From an uncultured Christensenella sp. (GTDB taxonomy: Bacteria > Bacillota_A > Clostridia > Christensenellales > Borkfalkiaceae): a stretch of 28,200 bases of DNA. The position numbers and the translations under genes are program-made. Where the stretch lies: assembly GCA_910579295.1 (NCBI GenBank), contig CAJTTC010000021.1, forward strand, positions 1 through 28,200, in the 5' to 3' direction. A model generated the notes under the pieces. The model was given only the letters and a program-made list of their open reading frames with translations, was not told the origin of the DNA and searched no databases. Shown here piece by piece: positions 21,415 through 28,200 of the stretch; the first letter of the stretch is position 1; each line of letters opens with the position of its first letter.

Positions 21415-22764
21415 TTAACCTATTATAATTTTATCCGCAACCCTTGACAGAGGAACGGGCTTTTTCTCCCCCGAGAACACGAGCACCAAGGTAAAGCCGC
21501 CCACTCTGCCGAAGAACATAAGCAGTATCAAAACGACCTTAGAAAAGGCGTGCAGACCCGCCGTTATCCCCTGCGACAGCCCAACCGTGCCGACAGCCGA
21601 TATGACCTCGAACGCCACGGCTTCGAGCGAAGCGCCCGCTCCCTCCACCGCGCAAATGAGCATTGAGCTTGCTATGGCTACAAGTACGTAAAGACAGACA
21701 ATCGCGCTTGCCTGATGGCTTGCGTCCGCTTCGAACCTGCGTTTATAGAGATGAATTTCGTCGTAGCGCCGCGAAGTCGCCCACATAGACAGCACGAATA
21801 CGGCAAGCGTAGTCGTCTTTAAGCCGCCCGCCGTCGAACCGGGCGAGCCGCCGACCAGCATAAGCGCCGAAGTAAGCGTCGTGCCCGCGCCCGACATTCC
21901 CGCATAATCGACGGTGTTAAATCCCGCCGTACGCGGCGTAACCGCCATAAATAACGAGGCAAGCACCTTTGTGCCCGCTCCCTTATCGCCTATCGTCGCG
22001 GGGTTGTTCCACTCGAAAGCCATAAACAGCGCCCAGGCTAAAACAATAAGAACGCCCGTAGTCGACAAAACCACCTTGGAATGGAAAGAGTACTTGCGTA
22101 TCCTTATGCCGTGGTGTATAACGTCGCCCCAGACAAAGAAGCCTATACCGCCGATAACTATCAACATTATTACAGTGAGGTTTACCAACGGATTGCTTAT
22201 ATAGTTGCACAGCGAAACGCCGCCCGTCTTATCGGTGATTGTAAAGCCCGCGTTGCAGAACGCCGACACCGACGTGAACACCGCTTGCCATATCCCCTCG
22301 CCCCAGCCGTAGTCGGGCACAAAGGCAAAGCTCAGCAAAAACGCGCCGACAAATTCGAAGATGAGCGTGCCCAAAAGGATAATCTTGACCAACGCCTTTA
22401 TGCTTGCGAGGTCGACGCTGCCCGCCGACTGCATAACCAGCTTACGCTGCGAAAGGCTCGTATGCTTTTTCACGTAGAGCATAAACAGGGAAATTATGGT
22501 TATGAAGCCCAAGCCGCCTATCTGAATTAATAAAAGTATTATAGCCTGCCCGAAATACGACCAATGCGTAGCCGTGTCCGCAACCGACAACCCCGTAACG
22601 CAGGTTGCGCTCGTGGCTGTAAACAGCGCGGTTAAAAAATTTACGCTTCTGTCCGCAGTTGCGGCGGGAATACATAAAAAAGCCGTGCCTAAACATATTA
22701 TCATAAAAAAGCTTAGCGCAACTATTCCCGACGCGGGCAGTTTGAACTTGTGTGTTTTAAGCAT
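21415..22764 (-). CDS. trkH: TrkH/KtrB-type potassium uptake channel
   Basis: An integral membrane K+ transporter of about 449 residues with eight to ten hydrophobic helices and four pore loops: TATCVTGLSVADT, SVSAFCNAGFT, AVTPRTAGFNTVD and ISAVGTVGLSQG, each with the conserved Gly of the selectivity filter. It pairs with the trkA gene just downstream, as in Ktr systems. Two ATG codons (22770 and 22764) could start it and neither has an SD. I chose the second, but a promoter so close upstream suggests a leaderless or nearly leaderless mRNA. Confidence 0.95.
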   Translation of the reverse strand: MLKTHKFKLPASGIVALSFFMIICLGTAFLCIPAATADRSVNFLTALFTATSATCVTGLSVADTATHWSYFGQAIILLLIQIGGLGFITIISLFMLYVKKHTSLSQRKLVMQSAGSVDLASIKALVKIILLGTLIFEFVGAFLLSFAFVPDYGWGEGIWQAVFTSVSAFCNAGFTITDKTGGVSLCNYISNPLVNLTVIMLIVIGGIGFFVWGDVIHHGIRIRKYSFHSKVVLSTTGVLIVLAWALFMAFEWNNPATIGDKGAGTKVLASLFMAVTPRTAGFNTVDYAGMSGAGTTLTSALMLVGGSPGSTAGGLKTTTLAVFVLSMWATSRRYDEIHLYKRRFEADASHQASAIVCLYVLVAIASSMLICAVEGAGASLEAVAFEVISAVGTVGLSQGITAGLHAFSKVVLILLMFFGRVGGFTLVLVFSGEKKPVPLSRVADKIIIG

Positions 22765-22774
22765 AATCATAGTT

Positions 22775-22803
22775 ATTATATAACTTTACGCAATAAAAAT
22801 CAA
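22775..22803 (-). promoter_or_regulatory. Probable promoter of trkH-trkA
   Basis: On the minus strand, TTGATT (22798-22803), a 17-base spacer and TATAAT (22775-22780). The -10 box ends only 4 bases before the first ATG, so the mRNA would begin at or within the start region. Confidence 0.5.
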
Positions 22804-22901
22804 CTTATAATTTATTGTGCGCGAGTTTTAAATAAACAAAATATTTTTTGAAAATTTTTAACACGATAATTTGATAAATGTGATTTTACCGCATAATTCC
22901 C

Positions 22902-22930
22902 TTGACTTATTGCCTTATCAGATATATAAT
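22902..22930 (+). promoter_or_regulatory. Promoter of the DeoR-family gene
   Basis: TTGACT (22902-22907), a 17-base spacer and TATAAT (22925-22930), about 50 bases before the ATG at 22982. Confidence 0.8.
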
Positions 22931-22981
22931 GTCATTAGCAAATAAAAATTGAATGTTAGAAATTAACAAAGAGGTTTTATT

Positions 22982-23740
22982 ATGAAGCGCGAAAGAATTG
23001 AAGAGATTGCCGAAATACTCGACAAACGCGGCAAAATGACGCTCGAACAGCTTGAAAAGGAGTTCCCCAACGTTTCCCAGATGACGTTGAGGCGCGACTT
23101 GTATCAGCTCGAAGAGGACGGGCGCATTATTCGTATACGCGGCGGCGCAATGTCCGTCAAGGAAGTGCAGAAAGTGTCGGGCGAGGCGTACACAAAAAAG
23201 ACGACTATAAACACCGACGCGAAGATTGTTATTGCGCAGAAAGCGGCGACGCTCATTGACGAGGGCATTTCGCTCTTTCTCGACGGCGGCACTACGGCAA
23301 TGTATCTCGCCAAGGAAATTCCCGATATTGCCTGCAACATATTCACCAACGGTATAGCCGTAGCAATGGCGCTCGCACAGAAAAAGAATATCAACATAAC
23401 GGTCGTCGGCGGACAGCTTATGAAAGACAATCTTTCAACCTCCTCCCCTCTTGCCAAGGAGTATTTCGCGGCTACCAATTTCGAGCTTGCGATAGTTTCG
23501 GCAACGGCGTTTACCCCGCAAAACGGTTTCTCCTGCAACAGTCAGGTTGAAAGCGACCTTTTAAAACAGGTTTTCCAAAAGGCAAGGCACGTTTATATGA
23601 TGCTCGACAGCTCTAAAATCGGCAAGATCAATCCGTTCACCTTTGCGCATATCGAGGATATTGACGTACTTATCACCGACGACAACTTCCCCAAGGAATA
23701 CAAGCTGTTATTCGAACAGAGCAACATAGTAGTTATGTAA
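22982..23740 (+). CDS. DeoR/GlpR-family transcriptional regulator
   Basis: A 252-residue regulator with an N-terminal DeoR winged helix (residues 3-57, with MTLRRDLYQLEEDGRIIRIR) and a C-terminal sugar-phosphate sensor domain (SLFLDGGTTAMYLA near residues 97-110, NIFTNGIAVAMAL, VVGGQL, MLDSSKIGK). Members usually repress sugar catabolic genes until a phosphorylated sugar binds. No sugar genes adjoin it here, and it stands alone with its own promoter and terminator, so its targets are probably elsewhere. GAGG lies 7 bases before the ATG. Confidence 0.93.
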   Translation: MKRERIEEIAEILDKRGKMTLEQLEKEFPNVSQMTLRRDLYQLEEDGRIIRIRGGAMSVKEVQKVSGEAYTKKTTINTDAKIVIAQKAATLIDEGISLFLDGGTTAMYLAKEIPDIACNIFTNGIAVAMALAQKKNINITVVGGQLMKDNLSTSSPLAKEYFAATNFELAIVSATAFTPQNGFSCNSQVESDLLKQVFQKARHVYMMLDSSKIGKINPFTFAHIEDIDVLITDDNFPKEYKLLFEQSNIVVM

Positions 23741-23762
23741 CTTCCACCAAACATAAAATTAA

Positions 23763-23796
23763 CCTTTCCGCATAACTTCCGCGGAAAGGTTTTTTT
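23763..23796 (+). terminator. Terminator of the DeoR-family gene
   Basis: CCTTTCCGC and GCGGAAAGG form a 9-bp stem with a 9-base loop, followed by seven T. Confidence 0.9.
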
Positions 23797-23881
23797 GTTG
23801 TATTAAGTGGAAAGGTGGAATGAGGGATAAAACCTTGTTCAGGACTTTGACAAACTACGCGTTCCCACAATCAGTTATGAT

Positions 23882-24088
23882 TTAATCGGACCATTTATGT
23901 TTTTCGAGCGTTCTGTCTTTAACGTCGTCGTAAAACTCGAAGTACTTTCGGCGGATATCGTCTACGGTGTCGTCGTCGGCAATCAAGCCAAGCAATTCGT
24001 CAAGCTCCTCGGGCGAGAAATCGGACAGACAAAACTCGCCGTCAAACGCCGAAGCTAAACGCATCAAGTCCCAATTGGAAGCCTTCAT
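23882..24088 (-). CDS. Small acidic hypothetical protein
   Basis: A 68-residue, very acidic, helical protein (FSPEELDELLGLIADDDTVD near the middle, then RKYFEFYDDVKDR). The start lies 10 bases after the stop of the membrane-protein gene upstream, with GGAGG directly before it, so the two are co-transcribed. There is no known motif. It may interact with its membrane-protein partner, but that is only inferred from the operon. Confidence 0.7.
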   Translation of the reverse strand: MKASNWDLMRLASAFDGEFCLSDFSPEELDELLGLIADDDTVDDIRRKYFEFYDDVKDRTLEKHKWSD

Positions 24089-24097
24089 AATCCCTCC

Positions 24098-24910
24098 TTA
24101 CAGCTTTTCTATCAGCTTTTTGACAAACGGCAGAGCGGTGATACCGTCGATTATAAGCGAAACGCCGAACACTATAATGTGCAGTTCCCCGTACCGTTCG
24201 GGTTTATACAGCAACAGGAACGCAACAGCTACTTCTATAACGCCTTTTACTATGAAATAAGAAGCCCGAATTCCCTCCGATATGCGCGAAAGTGCGTGAT
24301 TGAACGCATGCGCGGCTTCGCAAAGCCCTATTACGCCCCATACAATGGGTATAAACGTATGCGCCCACTCATGCTCGATAATAATCATTATGCTCAGCCC
24401 TATGAGTATAAGCGACGAAGCCGTCTTGTTAGACCGCAAACTCTTATATTCCCTTGTAACTATGGCAAACACAAACTGCACAAGCGCGCCCGCGCCGATT
24501 GCGCCGCCGACAATGTACGGCAGGACAAACTCTATGTGCTCGGGTATAGCCGCACACAGCGCTCCCACCGCAATATATATCAATGCAAAAATGTACGCCG
24601 CAATTTTTTCGGGTAACTTTATATATTTGCTTGCACGCTTTACGTTGGCTTCAAGAGAAAATTCGTATACGAGGAAATCCCCGCAAGAGCCTATGTCCGT
24701 AACGGTGACTTCATCCTCCTCACCGCTCCCTGTCCCGTTTGCGCTTACATCGTCCTCACTCACGGCGGCGTTCTCACTATCCGCAGGCATAGCGTCGGCT
24801 TCCTCTGCGGGCGTTTCTTCCCGAGCTTCCTCCTCCGCTTTGACGTCAACGGTGATATCCTCTGCGTTTATTTCAGCGCCGATATCCGCGCCGTCGTTCT
24901 CTTCTCTCAT
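24098..24910 (-). CDS. DUF308/HdeD-like membrane protein with an acidic N-terminal extension
   Basis: The start at 24910 is fixed by a promoter whose -10 box (24930-24935) excludes the earlier ATG, and by AGGTG 5 bases upstream. The 270-residue product begins with about 95 residues rich in Glu, Asp, Ala and Ser, without predicted structure. A short conserved-looking stretch (DFLVYEFSLEANVKRASKYIKLP) follows, then about six membrane helices in three similar pairs, the HdeD/DUF308 layout. HdeD-like proteins are linked to acid or envelope stress in other bacteria; the role here is unknown. The acidic extension is unusual for the family. Confidence 0.75.
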   Translation of the reverse strand: MREENDGADIGAEINAEDITVDVKAEEEAREETPAEEADAMPADSENAAVSEDDVSANGTGSGEEDEVTVTDIGSCGDFLVYEFSLEANVKRASKYIKLPEKIAAYIFALIYIAVGALCAAIPEHIEFVLPYIVGGAIGAGALVQFVFAIVTREYKSLRSNKTASSLILIGLSIMIIIEHEWAHTFIPIVWGVIGLCEAAHAFNHALSRISEGIRASYFIVKGVIEVAVAFLLLYKPERYGELHIIVFGVSLIIDGITALPFVKKLIEKL

Positions 24911-24929
24911 ACATTCACCTTTATCTGGC

Positions 24930-24958
24930 ATTATAACACATTTTTCGCCCACTGTCAA
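24930..24958 (-). promoter_or_regulatory. Promoter of the DUF308-type gene
   Basis: On the minus strand, TTGACA (24953-24958), a 17-base spacer and TATAAT (24930-24935). Divergent from the next promoter, with only 13 bases between the -35 boxes. Confidence 0.8.
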
Positions 24959-24971
24959 TAAGACGCTACAC

Positions 24972-25000
24972 TTGCAACGCGCTCGACAACGTGTTATAAT
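24972..25000 (+). promoter_or_regulatory. Promoter of the C_GCAxxG_C_C gene
   Basis: TTGCAA (24972-24977), a 17-base spacer and TATAAT (24995-25000). The back-to-back arrangement with the promoter at 24930-24958 could allow joint control. Confidence 0.75.
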
Positions 25001-25025
25001 TATTATAGGTAGAAAGGAGATTATT

Positions 25026-25490
25026 ATGGGTAAGAGAGCCGACAGAGCAAGAGAAATGTTTTTACAGGGGTACAATTGCTGTCAGGCAGTTGTCGGAGCG
25101 TTTGCCGATTTGTACGGATTTGACCCCGTTACGGCTATGAAATTTGCCGAGGGGTTCGGCGGCGGCTTAGGCAGAATGCGCTTAACCTGCGGCGCGGTCA
25201 ATGCTATGGCGATTGTTGCGGGAATGAAAATGAGCCACGGACAACCGGGAGATTTACAGCGGCGCGGAGAAATTTACGCGGTAGTTCGGCAAATGGTCGA
25301 GGAATTTAAAACCGACAACGGCACTATAATTTGCGCCGAATTGCTGGGTTTATCACTTCCGAAAGACAATTCGCCGCAGCCCGAGGAGCGCACTCCCGAC
25401 TATTATAAGCGCCGCCCCTGTCCTGACAAAATTCACCAATGCGCATTAATTATAGAGAAATATCTCCTCACCGACGGCGAAGAGATATAG
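25026..25490 (+). CDS. C_GCAxxG_C_C family protein
   Basis: A 154-residue protein of the family named after its Cys pattern: YNCCQAVVGAF near residues 16-26, GFGGGLGRMRLTCGAVNAMA near 43-62, CAELLGL near 102 and the C-terminal RRPCPDKIHQCALIIEKYL. The conserved cysteines suggest a metal or redox cofactor. Members are often found near redox or transport genes in anaerobes, but the activity is not known. The ATG follows AAAGGAG by 7 bases and is supported by its own promoter. It has no same-strand neighbour. Confidence 0.9.
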   Translation: MGKRADRAREMFLQGYNCCQAVVGAFADLYGFDPVTAMKFAEGFGGGLGRMRLTCGAVNAMAIVAGMKMSHGQPGDLQRRGEIYAVVRQMVEEFKTDNGTIICAELLGLSLPKDNSPQPEERTPDYYKRRPCPDKIHQCALIIEKYLLTDGEEI

Positions 25491-25648
25491 AAGATGTTAA
25501 AGATTACGCATTTAATTATCTGACAATTTTCTTCTGCCCCGTGCATCAACCTCCATGCCATTTTCATATAAATACTCGGCTTGGCAAGTCATACAATACA
25601 AGCAATTACATTTTCTGTTCGGTAGCGTGTGCCATAAAACTTCCTTAT

Positions 25649-26185
25649 TTATGAGTTTTGTTGTTCTTCTATATTCTCATTTTCAGCTAATTTTTTTCGA
25701 TTATCAAAACAATATTTTTTGACGATTATTACAATTATTCCTATAATGCCAACGATAATGAATATCCCTCGCGGCAAAAATATCCATTGAATCAAATCAA
25801 ACGTCATATCACGTTCCGCCATACAATGCCCATACTTATCAATGACTAATTCGATTGATGTACCAATCTTACTTTCGCACCACTCTTTGGACTCTGTTTC
25901 ATTTGCTACGGGATAGTAAGTAGTTGCGGAATAATGCTTACCGCTTTCTGCATCTGCATATTCACATTTGAAAAAACATCTATATTTACCTTTTCCATTA
26001 TTACTACTTGGGGAAAATTTTACTTCATAACTTACTATCGTCCCCTCAACACTCCAACCGCTTTTATGGATTTCCAAATCACCATGACTAAAAATCATTC
26101 CGCCAACTCCTAAAAGTATAAGTAGGATAAAAATAGCAAGCAAACTTGAATATGAAATTTTTCGTTTTTCTACTTTATTGTCCAT
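25649..26185 (-). CDS. DUF3592-like membrane protein
   Basis: A 178-residue protein with an N-terminal membrane helix (about residues 13-33), an extracytoplasmic beta-rich domain (VEGTIVSYEVKF, YRCFFKCEYADAESGKHYSA, then IELVIDKYGHCMAE), a second helix (about 134-158) and a basic, then acidic, C-terminal tail. The order and the GTI...Y/ELVID patterns match DUF3592 proteins, whose function is unknown. It belongs to the AT-rich accessory stretch. There is a weak SD before the ATG. Confidence 0.65.
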   Translation of the reverse strand: MDNKVEKRKISYSSLLAIFILLILLGVGGMIFSHGDLEIHKSGWSVEGTIVSYEVKFSPSSNNGKGKYRCFFKCEYADAESGKHYSATTYYPVANETESKEWCESKIGTSIELVIDKYGHCMAERDMTFDLIQWIFLPRGIFIIVGIIGIIVIIVKKYCFDNRKKLAENENIEEQQNS

Positions 26186-26304
26186 AATTTGTTCCTTATT
26201 GTTTAGCCGACATTTCTTCCAAAATGCCGTGAACTTAATAAATTAATCTGATTTTGCCAGATTTATTATAGGCGACGATGCATTGCCATAAAGTGAATAT
26301 TTTT

Positions 26305-26483
26305 CGCCGAGTGGCTTGACTAACTTCACTGCACGTCAAATTGGCGGCGTGTCGCCGCAGCCAAGTATCTTTATTGCCGAGTGGCTTAACCGACTTCGCC
26401 GCACGTCAAATTGGCGGCGTGTCGCCGCAGCCAAGTATCTTTATTGCCGAGTGGCTTAACCGACTTCGCCGCACGTCAAATTG
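26305..26483. repeat. 70-bp palindromic repeat array (two full units and one partial)
   Basis: Full units at 26344-26413 and 26414-26483 and a partial at 26305-26343, in the opposite orientation to the array at 10110-10249. Each full unit has the GCGGCG-TGT-CGCCGC hairpin. The array joins directly onto the 13-mer that follows the gene at 26493. The 307 bp from 26186 to 26492 hold no gene. Confidence 0.85.
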
Positions 26484-26492
26484 AAATTTAGC

Positions 26493-26939
26493 TTACTTTC
26501 TTTTAGAATATTTTTCCTTTGCGTACTCATAAGCCTCTTGAATTAACGGCTTTAATCTTTCAAAGGTAGTATCGGACGGATTGAGCGCACACACCCAACT
26601 CATCCAAGCGTAAACGGGGTGCGGTAGTATTTTATCCGTTTGCGTGAAGTCATACGGCATATCTACAATCCCACCTTTTGACGGACGTGCAGGAACAGTA
26701 CCGAACATATTTATAAAAGTATGTTTACGAACACCTATATTTACACGATAAATATTCTCTCTATTCAAATCCGAACCTTCATCGTTATCGCCGTCTTTTT
26801 CTTTGACAGTCAGAATATAAATTCCACGTTTAAGCGTGTTATTCGGATTATAGAAAATTCCGCTTTCACCCCAACTGCTTACCAAAACCGTATCCGGCAA
26901 ATTATCAAGGCAGTATTTGAGTATTTCGTTAGGTTGCAT
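26493..26939 (-). CDS. DUF6194-like protein
   Basis: A 148-residue soluble protein with patterns I associate with DUF6194: SGIFYNPNNTLKRGIYILTV near residues 26-45, a DLNRENIYRVNIGV stretch, ILPHPVYAWMSWVCALNPSD near 104-123, and a final helix PLIQEAYEYAK. The function is unknown. AAGGAAG lies before the ATG. It follows the effector-binding gene by 28 bases and is probably co-transcribed. Its stop is followed after 2 bases by the 13-mer TAAATTTCAATTT. Confidence 0.7.
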   Translation of the reverse strand: MQPNEILKYCLDNLPDTVLVSSWGESGIFYNPNNTLKRGIYILTVKEKDGDNDEGSDLNRENIYRVNIGVRKHTFINMFGTVPARPSKGGIVDMPYDFTQTDKILPHPVYAWMSWVCALNPSDTTFERLKPLIQEAYEYAKEKYSKRK

Positions 26940-26967
26940 TTTATATCTTCCTTGTATAAATTGAAAT

Positions 26968-27420
26968 TTAGCGGCGTGCTATGTATAAATAACAATGCGT
27001 TTTACCGTCTTTGGTATATTCTGCGGGCACAGTGCTTTCGTAGTCGATAGAGAAAGCGCGGTTTATGTCGCCGTTTGCCGTAAGCCGCCAAACCTTTGAC
27101 CACGCTTTGTTTGCGCATTCGGTAATCGTTGCGCCGCTCTCATCGATTTTAATATACTTGTCCTGCGCAACTAATTGTTCCAATTTTGCAAAGAAATCGG
27201 CAGTTACGGTCATAACGGATAAGTTGTATTTGCCTCTTTCGTCACTCTCGTAGTCGCTGTATGCCGAAATCGGCGAAAGCCCCTTTACGGGCACGCCGTT
27301 TTCAATAAAATCCAACGGTACTTTACCCGTCATAATATCCGCCCAAAGTTCGTTGATTTTTGCCATTCCACTTTCGGAATTGTCTGTGCGTATCGTTACG
27401 CTCTTTAATGAATATGACAT
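26968..27420 (-). CDS. Stand-alone effector-binding (GyrI/AraC-type) domain protein
   Basis: A 150-residue protein without a DNA-binding domain. The fold pattern is that of AraC effector-binding or GyrI-like proteins: an N-terminal strand and helix (VTIRTDNSESGMAKINELWADI), a central YNLSVMTVTADFF strand and helix, ITECANKAWSKVWRL, and a final CYLYIARR strand. Such domains bind small hydrophobic or cationic molecules, and some are found as integron cassette proteins (Cass2 type). GAGG is 9 bases before the ATG, and a palindrome lies between promoter and start. The stop codon is inside the 13-mer TAAATTTCAATTT. Confidence 0.6.
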   Translation of the reverse strand: MSYSLKSVTIRTDNSESGMAKINELWADIMTGKVPLDFIENGVPVKGLSPISAYSDYESDERGKYNLSVMTVTADFFAKLEQLVAQDKYIKIDESGATITECANKAWSKVWRLTANGDINRAFSIDYESTVPAEYTKDGKTHCYLYIARR

Positions 27421-27435
27421 AATGATTTTCTCCTC

Positions 27436-27459
27436 AAAATTACTGTTTATCGTAATTTT
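27436..27459. promoter_or_regulatory. Palindrome in the leader of the effector-binding gene
   Basis: AAAATTAC and GTAATTTT separated by 8 bases, located at the transcription start between promoter and SD. It may be an operator or a 5' hairpin. Confidence 0.5.
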
Positions 27460-27488
27460 ATTATAGCAATATCATATCAAAAAAGCAA
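27460..27488 (-). promoter_or_regulatory. Promoter of the accessory gene pair
   Basis: On the minus strand, TTGCTT (27483-27488), a 17-base spacer and TATAAT (27460-27465), about 40 bases before the ATG at 27420. Confidence 0.65.
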
Positions 27489-27818
27489 GACTGTATATTT
27501 TATACTTTTCTGCATTTTGACTTTTACGATCTTACTTAAAGCTAATACTAAAATTTACGATCTGATGCGTCGAGTCAAAAAGCCTAAAAACGGTCTGATT
27601 GCAATAACACGGTTACACGCATAAAATCAGATAAGCTCTTCCCGCGCTTCTTCTTTGCGGCTGGTTCCCAGAAGTTAAGCTCTGCGCCTAATGCACATAA
27701 ACATCACAATTTAAGAAAATATTTGCTGATTTACAGAAAAATAAAGAAGCGCATATGCGTACTTCCCATAGGGAATTAAAAAACTAAATTATTAAGAGTT
27801 ATACTTTCAAGCAAGGAC
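27489..27818. other. Gene-free stretch with a 20-bp dispersed repeat
   Basis: About 330 bases without a convincing ORF. It contains ACTTCCCATAGGGAATTAAA (27761-27780), the exact inverted copy of 10365-10384. I see no tRNA and no other clear structure. Confidence 0.6.
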
Positions 27819-27852
27819 AAAAGCTCTCGAACGATATGTTCGAGAGCTTTTT
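27819..27852. terminator. Terminator of the gene at the right edge
   Basis: A 14-bp stem with core GCTCTCGAAC/GTTCGAGAGC and a GATAT loop, bounded by AAAA and TTTT. It is nearly identical to the hairpin at 10307-10339. Confidence 0.8.
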
Positions 27853-27884
27853 ACTGCAAACCATTTACAAAGATAAATTGAAAT

Positions 27885-28200
27885 TTATATGTCTAACCAA
27901 GTCGTTTTTAAGTCTTTGTAAACTCTGCATTTCTGCGCTGTAAATTTCAACACGCAATAATCGGGATCAGTTTTGCCTTTTTTATAAAACATAGTATCAC
28001 CCATACGCCAAATCTCATCTTTAATGCTTTGGTCTTTCAATACTTGCATTGTCCCTACAAGCATAACGCCCGTGTAACTGAACCGTCCGCGTTTATAAAA
28101 ATAAATGCACGCTTTTTCATTGGCATTGTATTGCGAAACTCTCATAGAAGAAGTATTGGTAGTAAAATAAAAATCGTTACCGTCAATTTTTCGCGGTGCA
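27885..28200 (-). CDS. Pyridoxamine-5'-phosphate-oxidase-like protein, 5' end beyond the window
   Basis: The reading frame is open from the right edge to the stop. The residues before the internal Met at 28145 (KIDGNDFYFTTNTSS) fit the family, so this Met is not the start. The visible 104 residues contain the split-barrel pattern ACIYFYKRGRFSYTGVMLVG, then IWRMGDTMFYKKGKTDPDY and VLKFTAQKCRVY, typical of flavin-binding PNPOx-like proteins of about 140 residues in clostridia. Role and substrate are not known; these proteins often use FMN or F420-like cofactors. The stop codon lies within the 13-mer TAAATTTCAATTT, and a terminator follows. Confidence 0.8.
   Translation of the reverse strand, partial: APRKIDGNDFYFTTNTSSMRVSQYNANEKACIYFYKRGRFSYTGVMLVGTMQVLKDQSIKDEIWRMGDTMFYKKGKTDPDYCVLKFTAQKCRVYKDLKTTWLDI

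Noticed and set aside
27640..27705. Short resemblance to 5S rRNA (GAAGTTAAGCTCT followed by GCGCC).
   Set aside because: Only about 13 to 20 bases match, with a gap, and the rest of the 5S sequence and its helices are missing. It could be a tiny relic but is not supported as an RNA gene.

Overview
The window looks like part of the chromosome of an uncultured, gut-type Clostridia (Bacillota). Signs of this are strong AAGGAGG ribosome binding sites, TTGACA/TATAAT promoters with 17-base spacers, an rplM-rpsI pair, a trkH-trkA potassium uptake pair and a C_GCAxxG_C_C protein. Base composition, judged by eye, falls into three parts: an AT-rich integrated element (1 to about 9.6 kb), a more GC-rich core chromosome (about 10.4 to 25.5 kb) and an AT-rich accessory stretch (25.5 kb to the right edge).

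1 to 9.6 kb: the integration and early-gene end of a prophage or related element. A zinc-ribbon tyrosine integrase (8362-9591, +) has a consensus promoter. It faces a long leftward series of small genes: an excisionase-like protein, a probable late activator, many small membrane proteins, a DUF6273 protein, a coiled-coil protein, a DUF4406-type protein, a DUF6353-like protein and ThyX. The series runs off the left edge. It is interrupted at 4186-4487 by a rightward promoter plus a 56-residue ORF framed by 27-bp inverted repeats; I read this as a candidate invertible module. The element also carries a G9 tract inside a lipoprotein gene and two copies of a hypervariable C-terminal cassette typical of diversity-generating retroelement targets. 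A recurrent gene-boundary sequence occurs between its genes.

9.6 to 15.6 kb: a small membrane protein, 70-bp palindromic repeats, an acidic zinc-ribbon protein, and a 748-residue lipoprotein-like surface protein anchored at its C terminus. A complete IS3-family (IS150-type) element with 5-bp target duplications sits in the loop of a perfect hairpin. Beyond it are a second repeat type and a collapsed remnant of a 6-phosphofructokinase gene fused to a 59-bp copy of the rpsI 3' region.

15.6 to 25.5 kb: core genes. These are rplM-rpsI with a structured leader, cysE-cysS-alaS (the alanyl-tRNA synthetase is unusually short), trkH-trkA, a DeoR-family regulator, a small acidic protein with a DUF308 membrane protein, and a divergent C_GCAxxG_C_C protein.

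25.5 kb to the end: accessory genes on the minus strand (DUF3592-like, DUF6194-like, stand-alone effector-binding domain, pyridoxamine-phosphate-oxidase-like and cut by the edge). Three of them have the same 13-mer at or just after the stop codon. The same 13-mer leads into the 70-bp repeats both here and at 10.1 kb. No tRNA gene, rRNA operon or CRISPR array was seen.
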